Shown piece by piece: positions 21,331 through 33,765 of a DNA stretch of 64,000 bases. The first letter of the stretch is position 1, and every line of letters begins with the position of its first letter. This DNA is from Prorocentrum cordatum (Eukaryota > Sar > Dinophyceae > Prorocentrales > Prorocentraceae), in the NCBI GenBank assembly GCA_963575745.1, contig CAUYUJ010004324.1:151565-215564 (forward strand), given 5' to 3'. The notes beneath the pieces were generated by a model, which was not told the DNA's origin, did no database searches, and was given only the letters and a program-made list of their open reading frames with translations. The translations under genes and the position numbers were made by a program.

Positions 21331-23015
21331 CAGAAACGGTGCCAGAGGCCGCTCTGGGCTCCTCTGGGCATCCCCCCCGGGGCCCGTTTTGTGAGGATGT
21401 CTCAGGCGAGGGCGCCGGTTTGGGATTCGTCGGACCGGATCCAGCGGATCCAGCGGATCCGTCCGGAAACGGTGCCGGAGGCCGCTCTGGGCTCCTCTGG
21501 GCATCCCCCCCGGGGCCCGTTTTGTGAGGATGTCTCAGGCGAGGGCGCCGGTTTGGGATTCGTCACCGGATCCAGCGGATCCAGCGGATCCGTCCGGAAA
21601 CGGTGCCGGAGGCCGCTCTGGGCTCCTCTGGGCATCCCCCCCGGGGCCCGTTTTGTGAGGATGTCTCAGGCGAGGGCGCCGGTTTGGGATTCGTCACCGG
21701 ATCCAGCGGATCCAGCGGATCCGTCTGGAAACGGTGCCGGAGGCCGCTCTGGGCTCCTCTGGGCTCCCCCCCGGGGCCCGTTTTGTGAGGACCGGAGGCC
21801 GCTCTGGGCTCCTCTGGGCATCCCCCCCGGGGCCCGTTTTGTGAGGATGTCTCAGGCGAGGGCGCCGGTTTGGGATTCGTCACCGGATCCAGCGGATCCA
21901 GCGGATCCGTCCGGAAACGGTGCCGGAGGCCGCTCTGGGCTCCTCTGGGCATCCCCCCCGGGGCCCGTTTTGTGAGGATGTCTCAGGCGAGGGCGCCGGT
22001 TTGGGATTCGTCACCGGATCCAGCGGATCCAGCGGATCCAGCGGATCCGTCCGGAAACGGTGCCGGAGGCCGCTCTGGGCTCCTCTGGGCATCCCCCCCG
22101 GGGCCCGTTTTGTGAGGATGTCTCAGGCGAGGGCGCCGGTTTGGGATTCGTCACCGGATCCAGCGGATCCAGCGGATCCGTCCGGAAACGGTGCCGGAGG
22201 CCGCTCTGGGCTCCTCTGGGCATCCCCCCCGGGGCCCGTTTTGTGAGGATGTCTCAGGCGAGGGCGCCGGTTTGGGATTCGTCACCGGATCCAGCGGATC
22301 CAGCGGATCCAGCGGATCCGTCCGGAAACGGTGCCGGAGGCCGCTCTGGGCTCCTCTGGGCATCCCCCCCGGGGCCCGTTTTGTGAGGATGTCTCAGGCG
22401 AGGGCGCCGGTTTGGGATTCGTCACCGGATCCAGCGGATCCAGCGGATCCGTCCGGAAACGGTGCCGGAGGCCGCTCTGGGCTCCTCTGGGCATCCCCCC
22501 CGGGGCCCGTTTTGTGAGGATGTCTCAGGCGAGGGCGCCGGTTTGGGATTCGTCACCGGATCCAGCGGATCCAGCGGATCCGTCCGGAAACGGTGCCGGA
22601 GGCCGCTCTGGGCTCCTCTGGGCATCCCCCCCGGGGCCCGTTTTGTGAGGATGTCTCAGGCGAGGGCGCCGGTTTGGGATTCGTCACCGGATCCAGCGGA
22701 TCCAGCGGATCCGTCCGGAAACGGTGCCGGAGGCCGCTCTGGGCTCCTCTGGGCATCCCCCCCGGGGCCCGTTTTGTGAGGATGTCTCAGGCGAGGGCGC
22801 CGGTTTGGGATTCGTCACCGGATCCAGCGGATCCAGCGGATCCGTCCGGAAACGGTGCCGGAGGCCGCTCTGGGCTCCTCTGGGCATCCCCCCCGGGGCC
22901 CGTTTTGTGAGGATGTCTCAGGCGAGGGCGCCGGTTTGGGATTCGTCACCGGATCCAGCGGATCCAGCGGATCCAGCGGATCCGTCCGGAAACGGTGCCG
23001 GAGGCCGCTCTGGGC
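21331..23015 (+). repeat. 131-bp tandem array (about 14 units; some units 140 bp)
   Basis: Unit landmarks are GAAACGGTGCCGGAGGCCGC, CGGGGCCCGTTTTGTGAGGA and GGATCCAGC. Unit starts fall near 21340, 21471, 21602, 21733, 21792 (a truncated unit), 21919, 22059, 22190, 22330, 22461, 22592, 22723, 22854 and 22994. The 9-bp difference is two versus three copies of GGATCCAGC. Near-identity of units indicates recent homogenisation. Because 131 is not a multiple of three the frame rotates, so the overlapping ~105-residue frames are not real proteins. Confidence 0.96.
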
Positions 23016-23464
23016 TTGTGCTCTTCGCGCCGGGGGTGAGGATGACGTGAGTTCCACAAAAACTCCCTCAAATGAGAATGGGCACGAGCCAGTCGTCCTG
23101 TTCGTGGCCCGCTGGCGGCGGTCAGAGCTGCAGACCTGCAGATTTGTGCGCGCCAACAGACTCGCAAGTCTGCAGGTCTGTGCGCTTTCCTTTCCTCCTG
23201 GTCATCTTTGTTGCCATCCTCATCAACGCCGCCGTGTTCGTCATCATCGGTAATTACCGTCATCAGTGCCACCCTCATCTTCACCGTCAACCATCATTGG
23301 GTTTGCACTATCACAGCCACTATCGCGATCAAACGCCATCATCTACGTTCAGGTTATCATCATCACCTCATCGATTTAAGTCTCCCATCACAGTTATCGT
23401 TAGCACCCATCCTTTGTTATCATTCATCATCACTTCGCCGTCATCATCACCATCGTCAGCCACG
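23016..23464. repeat. array junction and degenerate CAT/ATC microsatellite
   Basis: The array stops at GGGCTTGTGCTC. GCAGACCTGCAGATTTGTGC and its near inverse (about 23130-23185) make a short inverted repeat. 23200-23460 is a degenerate CATCAT/CACC tract. Confidence 0.6.
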
Positions 23465-24235
23465 TAAAACTCAAACGGGCGCGCTGGCCCGGGTGCTCCC
23501 GAGAATCCGCCTCGGTTCCGCTGCCCATGCCGCCATGGCCGCTTCCAACACGGAGAATTAGATGGAACAACTGGCTTCGGGTCAACCATCCTTTGCCAGC
23601 TCGCGCGAGGACAGAAGGGATGGCCACTGGCGTCGGCGGAAGTGTTCCCGTGACGCCCCCGCCGTGGTCGCATTGCATGGGGAAAACCCAAGGGTGAAGG
23701 CGTACCGCGCTTCGCGGCACGACCTGCCGGACCTCGTCTTCAAGTGGGAGAAGGGCTTCCACGATCCCCCAGCAGACAGCGACGAAATTCGTCGTCGTGC
23801 TTTGCGCGCCGTGCCGCGCGGGATCCAGGAACTCTGGCCGTTCCTCCATGCCTTTCAGATGTTCGAGGCGGCTCACCGTTGACACGAGCTGCCGAAAGCT
23901 TGCCGCGATGAGCATAATGGCGACAAACATATGATCGAGATTGACTTCTGGGCGTGGCACCAGTATTGCGCAGTGAACAAGAGCCCCATGACGGAAGACG
24001 TGCGTTTCGTTCTGTCGACTTCGGCTGCGCATGATACGTCGTCCCAGCGGACAAGTTCGTATGGGAATTCGAGCAAGAGCTCCTGGAGCTGGGCAAGGCA
24101 ACGGGCGTCCAATAATGTCCTCGCGCGGAGGGGCGCGCATCGCCCCGCTGCTTCAGCGCCGTCGATCGCCAGCCCGATGCCTTCAGGAACGCGCGCCACG
24201 CAAGCTCGATAATAGGTTCCTCGTTGTCGACGATG
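23465..24235 (+). pseudogene. fragmentary coding-like sequence of unknown family
   Basis: Protein-like pieces occur in different plus-strand frames. 23562-23882 includes ASRHDLPDLVFKWEKGFHDP and RRALRAVPRGIQELWPFLHA. After a stop at 23882, a frame near 24045 includes FVWEFEQELLELGKATGV. The frame changes and stops suggest either unrecognised introns or a decayed gene. I do not recognise the family, and no start codon or leader was found. Confidence 0.3.
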
Positions 24236-24559
24236 ACATGGATCCCCTGTCCTCCTCGACCGTGCAAGCCCTGTCCAGGGCCCAGGAAATCCGGCCAGGA
24301 AGCCGCGTGGACGGCAGCCCTTGCCACAGCCAGTGCCAGCGCCACCCCGCCGCCGCGGCCGTTGGCGGACTTCGCCCCCGCTTCGCCGCCTCCGCGGCCG
24401 CTTGCGGCCGCCGCCCACGAGGCCGCCGCGGCGCGCGCGGCCTCCGCGGCCTCCGCGCCACGCGCGGCCGCCGCGGCATGCTGGCAAGCGCCTGGCACAC
24501 GCCTCGCGGCCCCATAGGGGGTCCACAGAAGGTCCCAGTGGGTGTGCCTGCGCGCGTCC

Positions 24560-25985
24560 CCCGCGCGCATTTCGGCAAACCCTTCGCACGTGTCGCGACC
24601 CCATAGGGTGCTCCCCCGACCAGTGGGCGTGCCCGCATGCGTCCCCCGCCTCCATTTCGGCTCGCTTTCGAACGTTTCGCGGCCCCCCAGCGGGTGCTCC
24701 CACGCGCGCCCCCCGCGCCCATGTCGGCGCACCCGTCGCACGCTTCGCGGCCCCATATGGGGCTCCACCGATGGTCCCAGCGGGTGCGCCCGCGCGTGTC
24801 CCCGGGAGCGCGCGCCGGCGCATCGCGCGCGCGTGCCCCGACCCCGTGGCGCGCCCATGTCGGCGCGCCCTTCGCGCGCTACTTGGCTCTACAGGGAGCT
24901 CCGCCGGCGGCCCCAGCGGGCGCGACTGCGTGCGCCCGACCGCGCCCATTTCGGCACGCCCCACACGCGCGCGGTGGCCCTTATAGGGGGCCCCACGGAA
25001 GGTCCCGTCGGGGGCGCCCTCGCGCGCCCCCCGCGCCCATGTCGGCACGCCCCTCGCGCGCTTTGCGGCCCCATATGGGGCTCCACCGAAGGTCCCAGTG
25101 GGCGCGCCCGCATGCGTCCCCCACGCCAAGTTCGGCGCATCGCGCGCGCGCGTCCTGGCCCCGCGGCGCGCCCATGTCGGCGCGCCCTTCACGCGCTATT
25201 TGGCCTTATAGGGGGCTCGGCACGCCCCTCGCGCGCTTCGTGGCTCATTGGGAGCTCCGCCGAAGGCCCAGGTGGCAATGCTCGCATGCAGCTCCACCCC
25301 CATTCTGGCACACCCCTCGCGCGCTTCGTGACTCCATTGTTTGTCTGGGTCCTGGGGATCAGCCCCTCGTTCACTTTTTTCTCGTCTTTCGGGCCCCCCG
25401 TCGCGCGTCGGGCACGCGCGGGAACAAGTGTTCTGACGATGACCCGCGAGTGGCTAAAAAAGAGCCCCCAGCGGCGCGGCTCGCATCTGGTTCCGCCTCC
25501 AGTCCAGCACGCTCTTCGCGCGGCTCGTGGCCCCATAGGAGCCTCCGCCGAGGGCCCCAGCGGCAGGGTTCGCATCCGTTTCCGCCTCCAGCACACACGC
25601 CCTTCACGCGGTTCGTGGCCTCGTGCAGAGCTCCGCCGAAGGTTCCAGCGGTGGCGCCCGCGCGCAGCTCCACCCGCAAATCGGCGCGCCCCTCGCGCGC
25701 TTCGTGGCCCCGCAGGGAGCTCTGCCGAAGGCCCCAGCGGCAGCGACCGCGCGCCGTTCCACCCCCGCTCCGGCGCACCCATCGCGCGCGTCGCGGCCCC
25801 ATGAGGGGCCCCGCCGAAGTCTCCAGGGACAGCAGCCGCATGCGGTTTCACTTTCGATTTTCGCGAATCCCCATTATAGGGGGCCTCACCGAAAGGCCCC
25901 AGTGGCAGCGCCCGCACGGCGGCCCCGCCGCATTTCGGCACGCCCTTCACGCGCTTCGCGGCCCCGTGAGAAGATCCACCGACGG
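24560..25985 (+). repeat. degenerate ~85-90 bp minisatellite, about 15 units
   Basis: Each unit contains a variant of CGCGCTTCGTGGCCCCATA followed by GGGCTCC, CCGAAGG and CCCAGCGG. Spacing is mostly 80-97 bases, with some of about 138. Both strands stay open across it because units are GC-rich and stops are rare. The apparent long proteins are rich in Arg, Ala and Pro. Confidence 0.8.
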
Positions 25986-26049
25986 CGATACTCACAACAA
26001 GGGCGCCCGCGACTGCATTTGGTTAGGCCCTTCGCCGGGCTTTTTTTTT

Positions 26050-26865
26050 CGGGCAGGTGACATGACTTTCGGAGGTATCGGAGAAGGCGCCATGCTAATC
26101 CAGCTACGAGTAGGGGGGGCCCTCGAACGAGCTGGACCCCCTCGCGCTTGTGAGCTACGTGGCATGACGAACGCTTGCTTGTGTCTGCCCACCGAAGAGC
26201 TCTCGAACCTATCTGAGGTCATTGCGCGCGAGGACCTCCGAGATTTTGCGAAGCAGGGCTTGAACAGCAGTGTAGACTTAATCGATGTAGCCGACGAGTC
26301 CGAAACTTTTGTCGGCGAGAACGGTGGGCTCCAAGAGCCTTGCGCATCGCCCCGCCAGTTCGCGGGTGTTTACGGAAAAGGGAACGACGAAGTCGCCGAG
26401 ATCGACCGGGGCCCCATGTGCATCTCTGGAGTTGTTGGAAGCCCCTCCTTAGATTCTCCCATGGTGCGTTTTGCAGACGACCTATTTGGACGACGAATGC
26501 AAACGCATTCTTCGGCGTCGGCGGCCCAGGGGGCAAGCCGAGCAGGCGGCCTGAATATGGGCGCAGTTATAGAGAAACTGCGTTGCCGACAAAACATGCA
26601 GAACAAAGGTGCCGCGCCATGTTTGGGGCCCACCAGGGCCAGCTGTCGCCTCCAGGGGAGTTGCCCAGAGCCCCGCGGCGCAGTTCGTAGTCGCGCGAGG
26701 CGTCCCGGGGCCCGTCGCTGCGTGAACGGCTGGAACGCCCCTGGATGGTCTTTCTGTGGGTTTCGCTGGCACGTGCGAGGGTCGCGTCGCCTCAGGCGCG
26801 AGCTCTTCCTGGGCAAAGTCGTGGGGTGTGGCGTCGCAGGCCCCGGAGAATTTGTCTTTTAGCCA
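26050..26865 (+). CDS. possible unidentified coding segment downstream of the minisatellite
   Basis: The reading frame running through the minisatellite continues into ~270 residues of different, more protein-like composition, with pieces such as LPTEELSNLSEVIAREDLRD and PSLDSPMVRFADDLFGRRMQ, ending at a stop after GEFVF (26862). The start is unknown; an ATG lies at 26061 (MTFGG). No domain is recognised. The minus strand over 26219-26536 is also open, so the strand is not certain. Confidence 0.3.
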
Positions 26866-27019
26866 CGAGAATATGCCATGATCGACTCCTGCTTTATGTA
26901 GTACTTGCGGGCTAATGCGAGGTGGTGCCGCCCCTCGCGGCGGTGGGCCCCGCGTTCGCTCGCATCGGAATTCGGGGGTGCTTCGCAGACGTTGCACCCC
27001 CTGCGCTCGCGGGGGACCG

Positions 27020-28560
27020 GGGGCGCGCGAGGTGCGGCGGCTTCAGCGCGCGCTCGTGCGCCGTCGAGCCCACCGCCGAACAGTGGCGGCTGATTTCGGT
27101 CATCTACTGCAGGAGCGATCCACGCTACAGCGCGGTGGGCAGCTCAGCTATTCATGGGCAAAAAAAACCCTGCATAGTTTGCGCCGATATTCGGGGGGCC
27201 ACAGGCGCCGAGAGTTTTTTTTTGGGGCATCGTCAGCGGCAGGATGGTCTTGGCAGTTCCCGTTGGGCCCCGCGTCCGATTCGTGCACTCGTTCAACGAG
27301 TTAATTCGAACCGACCCCTGGACCCCCCGAGCCGCGTCGCTCGCGAAATTCGACGCGCGGCGCCCCTATGCCCGGAAGCGCATAATCCTGAAACCGTAAG
27401 CGAACACATTCACGCGCGTGGTCAAGGACCCCGAGGGCCACCCATGTGGCCCCCAGTTTGATCTTTTTCGAGTCCCAACGGGATATCGCACAAACGGTCA
27501 CTCGATGAAATGCATTTTGTACAGTGGCGCCATATTCAACCAATGCCCGAATTTCGTGAGCGTGCAGCGCGTTCAAACATGTACACAATGCTCGCTCGCA
27601 CTTGCGACGCTCTCACGGCTATGGCAGTTGTATAATGGGAAGGTATCATATGCCTTGTGGGCCCGAACAGAATGACGATGTGACATGTCTGCTATGCCCT
27701 GCAGATATGCCCGTAGCCGTCTCATCGAGCCTCCTGCATTTTCGACGCTTTCGAGGCGAGCATCTCACCAAACCTCTGCCACGTCTGTCTCGCTGCGCGC
27801 GGTGCCCTGCCGGCTGCGAGCAACCGGGGGGGCGCCGGCGGAGTTGGGGCCGACGGGGGCCAGGTCCATCGCCGAACAGCAGCGGCGATTTTCAGTCATC
27901 TGCAACAGGGGCGACCCACGCTACAGCGAGATGGGCAGCTCAGATCTGACGCGATTCCATGGGCTAAAGGATGCCACCGTAGCTTGCATCGATATCGGCG
28001 GGTCAGCGGCCTCGAGAGTTTTCCGAAGCACGAGGAGCGGCAGGGCGGTCTTGGCTGGTCTCGCTCAGTCCCGCGTCCGGTCCGTTCAACAAGTTTTCCC
28101 GAACTGGCCCCATCGATCCTCCGAGCCGCGGCGTTCGCGAACTTACGACGCATGGCACTCCCGATCTCCAGGGGCACATAAGTCCTGACACCGTAAGCGA
28201 ACACATAAACACATGCATGGTCACGGGCGCCGAGGTCACCCCATGCGGCCTCCAGTTCAATACTTATCGAGCTCCATTTGGACATCGCACAAACGGTCAC
28301 AATATGAAATGCAATGTGCACAGTGGCGCCATATCAAACCAATTTCAGAGTTTCAGAAGCGTGTTCCAACATATGCATCATGCTCACAAGAATTTGACAC
28401 GCTCGCATGGCTATGGGACGCATTATGCGGTGTTCTCCTATGTCGTGTGAGCCCGCGCAGACGGACGATTGGATCTGCTCGCCTCGCCCTGCAGAGACGC
28501 CCGCGGCCCCCTCGTCGAGCCCATCTGTTTCTCGCCATGCCTGGCGCCCTCGCGGCTGCC
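27020..28560 (+). CDS. unidentified gene region with an ~800-bp tandem exon duplication
   Basis: Two diverged units (about 27020-27770 and 27820-28560) match at several places about 800 bases apart. Unit 1 encodes ISVIYCRSDPRYSAVGSS, unit 2 FSVICNRGDPRYSEMGSS. Unit 1 encodes RTNGHSMKC and then CTQCSLALATLSRLWQL; unit 2 encodes RTNGHNMKC and then CSQEFDTLAWLWDAL in another frame. The last piece, with paired cysteines before a TLxxLW helix, looks like a small metal-binding motif. Conserved protein-level similarity between diverged copies supports real exons. Introns, or frameshifts in unit 2, break the frame. The family is not recognised. Confidence 0.45.
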
Positions 28561-29320
28561 AGCAAGCGACGAGAGGAAGAGGCGCAAAGTTGACGGTGGC
28601 GCAGCCGATGACCAGATCCCTGACAAGCAGAAGAAGCTCTTCGCACTCAGGATGCAGCTCATCTTGAAGCTCAACCAGCAGTGCCGAGATCTCTCGGGAG
28701 TCTTCGACCGCGTTCCTGCCGCCCGCGGTCGCGGCTCCAACCGCGATGATGAACGAGCAGGCCGTCGCCATCGCCGCGGAAACCGCAGCCGAGGACAAGA
28801 AACACAAACCCGGCCCCCCGCGCACGCGGGCGACCGGCGGCCTGCTCAGAGGCCCCCGCAGCTTCGGCGATTCGGTCGGCGCGGCGAACCAGCAGGCAGT
28901 GGCCCAGGCGCGGTCGGACTACGACGGCTGCGCAGTCGAGCAGAAGTGCGAACTCATTCAGTTCTGCCGCCAGGACAGAATGTATTAGCGGGGGCGTCTC
29001 AGAATTGCACGTTCGATCAGGGATGCGGGCCTCCGCCTGCTCACGGTCAAGGCAATGAGGCAGATCTCGTTCTATTCGAGGAAGTCTGGCAGAGACCCAG
29101 CGATATTCATGGGGCGCGAAATCCAGACGTTCCTGGAGGCTCTATTGAAGTATGCGACGACGCTGGTCTCCAGGTGCTTGCAGCGTCTGCACCAGACAGC
29201 AAAGCGCGAGAAGCTGTCGGACCCAGTTGGTTCGGTCAGAGCCCGCGGTCACGCGCCTGTGCCAGCGGTGGCAAGTGCGGCATCTTCTTCATCCGGGCCC
29301 GCGAATCCTTGTGAGTCTAT
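28561..29320 (+). CDS. downstream coding-like segment of the 27-28 kb gene region
   Basis: From about 28590 the plus strand reads KVDGGAADDQIPDKQKKLFA then LILKLNQQCRDLSGVF. A change of frame near 28715 leads to MMNEQAVAIAAETAAEDKKH and SDYDGCAVEQKCELIQFCRQ, ending at a stop at 28988. The same frame resumes with MRQISFYSRKSGRDPAIFMG and EIQTFLEALLKYATTLVSRC from 29055. The helical Lys/Gln-rich and later segments look like one protein interrupted by an indel or introns. It follows the duplicated exons on the same strand. No domain is recognised; it may be a pseudogene. Confidence 0.35.
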
Positions 29321-31785
29321 GCCTCCCCCCTCCCAAATCGTCTGCCGTTCGCCCGAAATCGTTTTGCCTGGCCCCCCTCCGGGGCTCGACGAGGCGTCGG
29401 CGCCCTGCCTCCTGCAACTGGTCGCGCGAGTGACCGCCGAGCGCCGTCGCGAACGACCTCCGCAGCTTCGGCGAGCGGAGCCAGGGGTCGCTTGGGAGAC
29501 GATGGGCTCGGCGAAAGGGGCGCGCCCCTGGACGCAGAGCCCATCCGCGAACAGAAGGGGCAGGCGCGGGGGGCCCATTGCACGCGCGCGGCGCGCACGA
29601 AGAGGAGTTCGTCGCAAGCGGAGGCAGCCGTCTCCGCGAGGCCCGGATTCTCTGAATTCCCGCAAGCAGAGCGCATCGGTAAAATCCGGGGGGGCGCCAG
29701 CGACGTTTTTGAATCTGCCCGCTAACAAGGGCCCGCCCCGCCCAACGAACGCGGCGAACAGCCCTCGCTGAAGATGGGGGGCGCGGGGGCGGCACCCCCC
29801 CACCTGTTCGAGGTGCATGGCTGGCTGCCCCAGGTGCGCGGTTGCCCTGGCCGCGAAGAGCGAGGCTTCCAGCCGCGACCGCTAGTGGCCCGACGAAGCC
29901 TTTCCCCCGCGCTACTCAAGTCGTTGGCGGAGGAAGCTCCCCTCGCGACGCCCCCCGACCGCGCGGGTCGCAGGCCCGGCGCGGAGCCCGTGAGTTCCCC
30001 CCCGCGGCGGGGGAAAGGATGACCGTCTCCCGTGGATAGGCTGGCGAGCCCGCGCGGGCGGCATCCAGGGCGCGGGCTGCCCTGGCCTCGAGTTGACGGG
30101 AGGGGCCCGAGCAGGCCCTCGCTTCCGGCAGGGGTCGAGGGGGGGGGGGGGGCGGCTGGCGGAGGGCGGGGGGGGGGCGGCGCGTTGACCGCGGGCAGGG
30201 CGGGGAGGGGGGCGAGGGGGGGGTGCGCGGGGATGGAGGGGGTGATGGGGGGGGGGGGGGGCCTTGGCCTTGCCGCGTCCGTGACATCGACCGCGCGGGC
30301 GACCGCGGCTGGCCCCTTTGCGCCGCGCGGTAGATGCCTGCGCTGGCTCGAAGCGAGTGGGGCGCAATGGCGGCGACGCGTCGCTCATTGGGGCAGCGCT
30401 GCCACGCGGGGCCGCGCAGGCGCCAGTATCAATTCAACGAGATCTGGGCGGCGACGAGATCATTGCAAAATGCGTTTAACAATTTGCAGCAGTGCAAGCA
30501 TGAACTCGAAAAAGAATTGCACGCGAACGCGCCCGCGAGCCTGCCGGCGAGATGGGGCTGGGCATGCGAGGCACGCGATTGCGCGGGGGTTGGCGTTCGC
30601 GGAGTGGGGGCCGCGCGTGTCCTCGACGCGGCTAGGAGGCGCGCCCCGACGCGCCCAGGGCGTCCGCGGCGCGGGCCGGGCGCTCGGCGGGGGGGGGCGG
30701 GGCGGCCGGGTTGGAAGCGTGTTTTTTGCGTGGGGGGTCGGAGAAACAAGCAGGCGCTGAAGACGACGATGGCGGGTCTTGCGCCCTCCGTCGCGCGTCG
30801 GGCGGTTTCTCAGGGGAGTCGCTGACCGGCGATTGCGTTCGCGCGCGTAGAGCGGCGCGCGGCGCGCAGCAGAGCATCGAGTTATTAGATTGGGCAGCGG
30901 CCCAGCCGCGCAATTCCAGGCGGGCCGGGGCAGCGCTAGACATCGAGGGCGCGCGGCCTCGGCTGGGCCGCTGGCCCGCCAGCGCGCCCGGAGACGTCGG
31001 CGCCGGCGCGCGGCGTCCTAGCGCAGGGCCTCCGGTGTACATCAACAACAGCATGCCGAGACAGGGCCCCGACTAGAACCCGCAATCGCGCGCCATTAAG
31101 GGGGCGGCGCCGAGGTGGCCCTCGCCGCGCGCAGACGCACGCAGCTCAACGCCGTCGCAGGCCGCGCAATGATTTCCCCTTCGCGGGGGCGCTCGCGCGG
31201 CGGAGGTCGGGGGCCTTTTCTGGCTGGCTTTTAATTCAGCTTTTCGCGCGCTGCGTCGCCGCCCTCGGCCGCTCGGCCCCCGCGGCGCAGTTGCGCGGCA
31301 ATGCGCGGGCACAGCGTTGCCGCGACATGCGCGGCGAAGCTTTGCGGCAGCTTTTGCGGCCGACCTTTCGCCGCGGATGTTCGCGACTTTTGTCGCGGCG
31401 CGCTGCTCGCGCGTCGCGGCGAGTTTTCATTTTCGTTTTTTTGGTGCGACGCTTCCTCCGCGCGGCCAGCTGCCAGACCTGAGCGTCCGACTCTCTCGGG
31501 GGCGGGCGTTTTCGGACGCCCCCTTCTGGCCGCCGCCCCAGTCTTGCAGTGCCGCGCGACGCATTCCATCGTGACGCACTGGCGCGCGGGGACATGGTCT
31601 AGCCCGTCGGTCGAGGCCAGCGCGCGCCACGCCGCGCGCTTTCGCTGCGGCGCGTAGGGCAATGGCGCCGCGAGCTGCCCTTGCATCGCAGGCTCAGAGC
31701 CGGGCAGCGCCGCGCGCCGCGTTGCAGGCCAGGCCGCGAAGCGCCTGGCAACCCAGCGCTCGCAGCAGCTGGTCGTTGCGCGCGG
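29321..31785. other. 2.4 kb of very GC-rich DNA with no supported gene
   Basis: Frames on both strands are open and rich in Arg, Ala, Pro and Gly. G-runs are at 30140-30165 and 30245-30262. One short plus-strand peptide (about 30430-30530) reads FNEIWAATRSLQNAFNNLQQ and then CKHELEKELHANA, a possible coiled-coil exon, but neighbouring exons were not found. Confidence 0.4.
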
Positions 31786-32215
<430 letters not shown>

Positions 32216-32317
32216 GCATTTGGTAGATTTGCTGCATGCCGCGCGCGCCTTATTCGATTTGCGCGTTTTATGGTCGGCGCCTTTTCTTGGGTTGGTGGGG
32301 GCGCGCCTAGGGGCGGG

Positions 32318-32520
32318 CCTCAGCGAGCGGTGGCCAGCGCTCTGGCGAGCGCTGGCGCGGATCTTGAGGCTCGGGGCTCGAAGGGCAGCGCGCCGCTCCC
32401 GGCGGCGACATGGGCGGCCGTCGCAGACGAGGTCGAAGCGTTCATCGAGAAGCGCGCCGACATCCACGTGACAAATGACCGCGGGGTCGGCGCGTTGCAG
32501 CGAGCTGCCGGCACCTCTGG
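32318..32520 (+). pseudogene. ankyrin-repeat gene fragment
   Basis: The plus strand reads ALASAGADLEARGSKGSAPL and then VEAFIEKRADIHVTNDRGVG followed by ALQRAA. This fits two consecutive ankyrin repeats: GADLEAR..G..PL, a helix pair, then ADIHVTNDRG..AL..AA. Ankyrin repeats mediate protein-protein contacts. The fragment lies just after a (GT)n run, lacks a start codon, and the frame continues into low-complexity sequence to 32758, so it is an isolated exon or a relic. Confidence 0.6.
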
Positions 32521-33240
32521 CACGACCGGGGCTTTGCGGGAGAGAGCAGGCTGCGAGTTGACGCATGGGGTCCTCGCCGCCGTCGTCCTGCTACTGCTCC
32601 TGCGCCGGCTGCCCGGGAGACCCCCGCGGGGGGGAAGGTCTTTCGACGGGGGCCTCCGCGGTCGCGAGCTTGGCAAGGGCCGGGAGGGCGAGGCGAGAGC
32701 GAAAAAAAAAAAAGAACAAACGTGTTTTGAGTGCGCTGGGAGAAAGCGAAGGGGGTGAGGGAGGGGTCTCGAACCCGCCCTTTCCCTCCCCCAAACCCTG
32801 GGGGGGGGGGTCGAGACCCGTCCCCCGCCTTCCAGAGTGACAGTCAGGGGCGGGGTCGCCCTCCCCTCCTTGGCTCCGCTCCGGCGCCCCGCCCGGCGCC
32901 GACAAACGACGACGACGAGGGCCAGGCAACGACTGCGACGACGACGACGTGTCCCGCCCGCTCCGACTCGCCAGCGATGACGTCGGCGACGTGCCCCCCC
33001 ATCCCGCCCGCCCGCCCGCCCGACGGACTTGCCCACGAAATCGACGACGACGACGACGACGCCAGCGACGGCGGTGGCGGCGGCGGCGGCGACGGCGACG
33101 ACGACAACGACCACGACGACGACGACGACGACGACAGCGATTACGATAGGACGTCGTGTCCCGCCCGCCCGACGGACTTAACGACGACGACCGCGACCAC
33201 GACCACGACCACGACGCGACAGGAGGGGGGCGCGAGGGTT
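32521..33240. repeat. GC-rich DNA with a GAC microsatellite
   Basis: 32910-33235 is rich in GAC/GCG with pieces such as CGACGACGACGACGACG on the plus strand. TCCCGCCCGCCCGACGGACT occurs twice (about 33001 and 33157), showing a local duplication. The polyaspartate frame is the repeat. Confidence 0.75.
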
Positions 33241-33618
33241 TGAGCCCCCCGGCTTTCGGAGGGGGGAGGGGTTGGGCGGGGGTTCGCCGGGAAGAGGGGA
33301 CGGGGGGCACGGTTCTGGAGAGTAGGGGAGGATTTCCGAAGGGGGCGTAGTGGTTCCAGAGCGGGGGAGGTTGGGATCTTGCACCAGCGAAACGTACACA
33401 GAAGACTTTCTTTCGAATCAAGGGTATCCCAGGAAATGAGGTTGATTTTCCACGGGCTCTTTTACGTGGAGGTAGCGGTCGTAGTGTTAGATAACCGTGC
33501 AGCTTCGCGATTGGGATCATATCGCCGAACAGTTGGCGATATACATTTGGTCAAGGTCGATGTTCCCTGAGCCGTTCCCGTCCTTCCGCTCCCTCTTCAC
33601 TACTGTGCCTGCCACCGC

Positions 33619-33765
33619 GAGGATGAATTGGATGGCGACGGGGGCGGTTTCTTCAGCTCGCGCCCGACCATTTACCGCGAGCGGTTGCAGGCCAAGCGGC
33701 GCAAGCTGGCGGAGGAACCCTCGAGCCTGCCTTGGGTCCTCCACCTGGTCCCTGGTCGAGTCTCT
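33619..33765 (+). CDS. candidate internal exon, unidentified
   Basis: The plus strand reads EDELDGDGGGFFSSRPTIYR, then ERLQAKRRKLAEEPSSLPWV and LHLVPGR. It is bounded on the left by ACCGCGAG and on the right by a pyrimidine tract beginning GTCTCTCTCT. A mix of acidic, basic and hydrophobic residues makes this one of the more protein-like short segments. The exon limits are guesses. The family is not recognised. Confidence 0.35.

Noticed and set aside
21391-23253. Series of overlapping ~105-residue proteins with GSSGSSGS and DPADPADP motifs
   Set aside because: They arise from the 131-bp array whose unit length shifts the frame. They have no independent start or conserved boundary.
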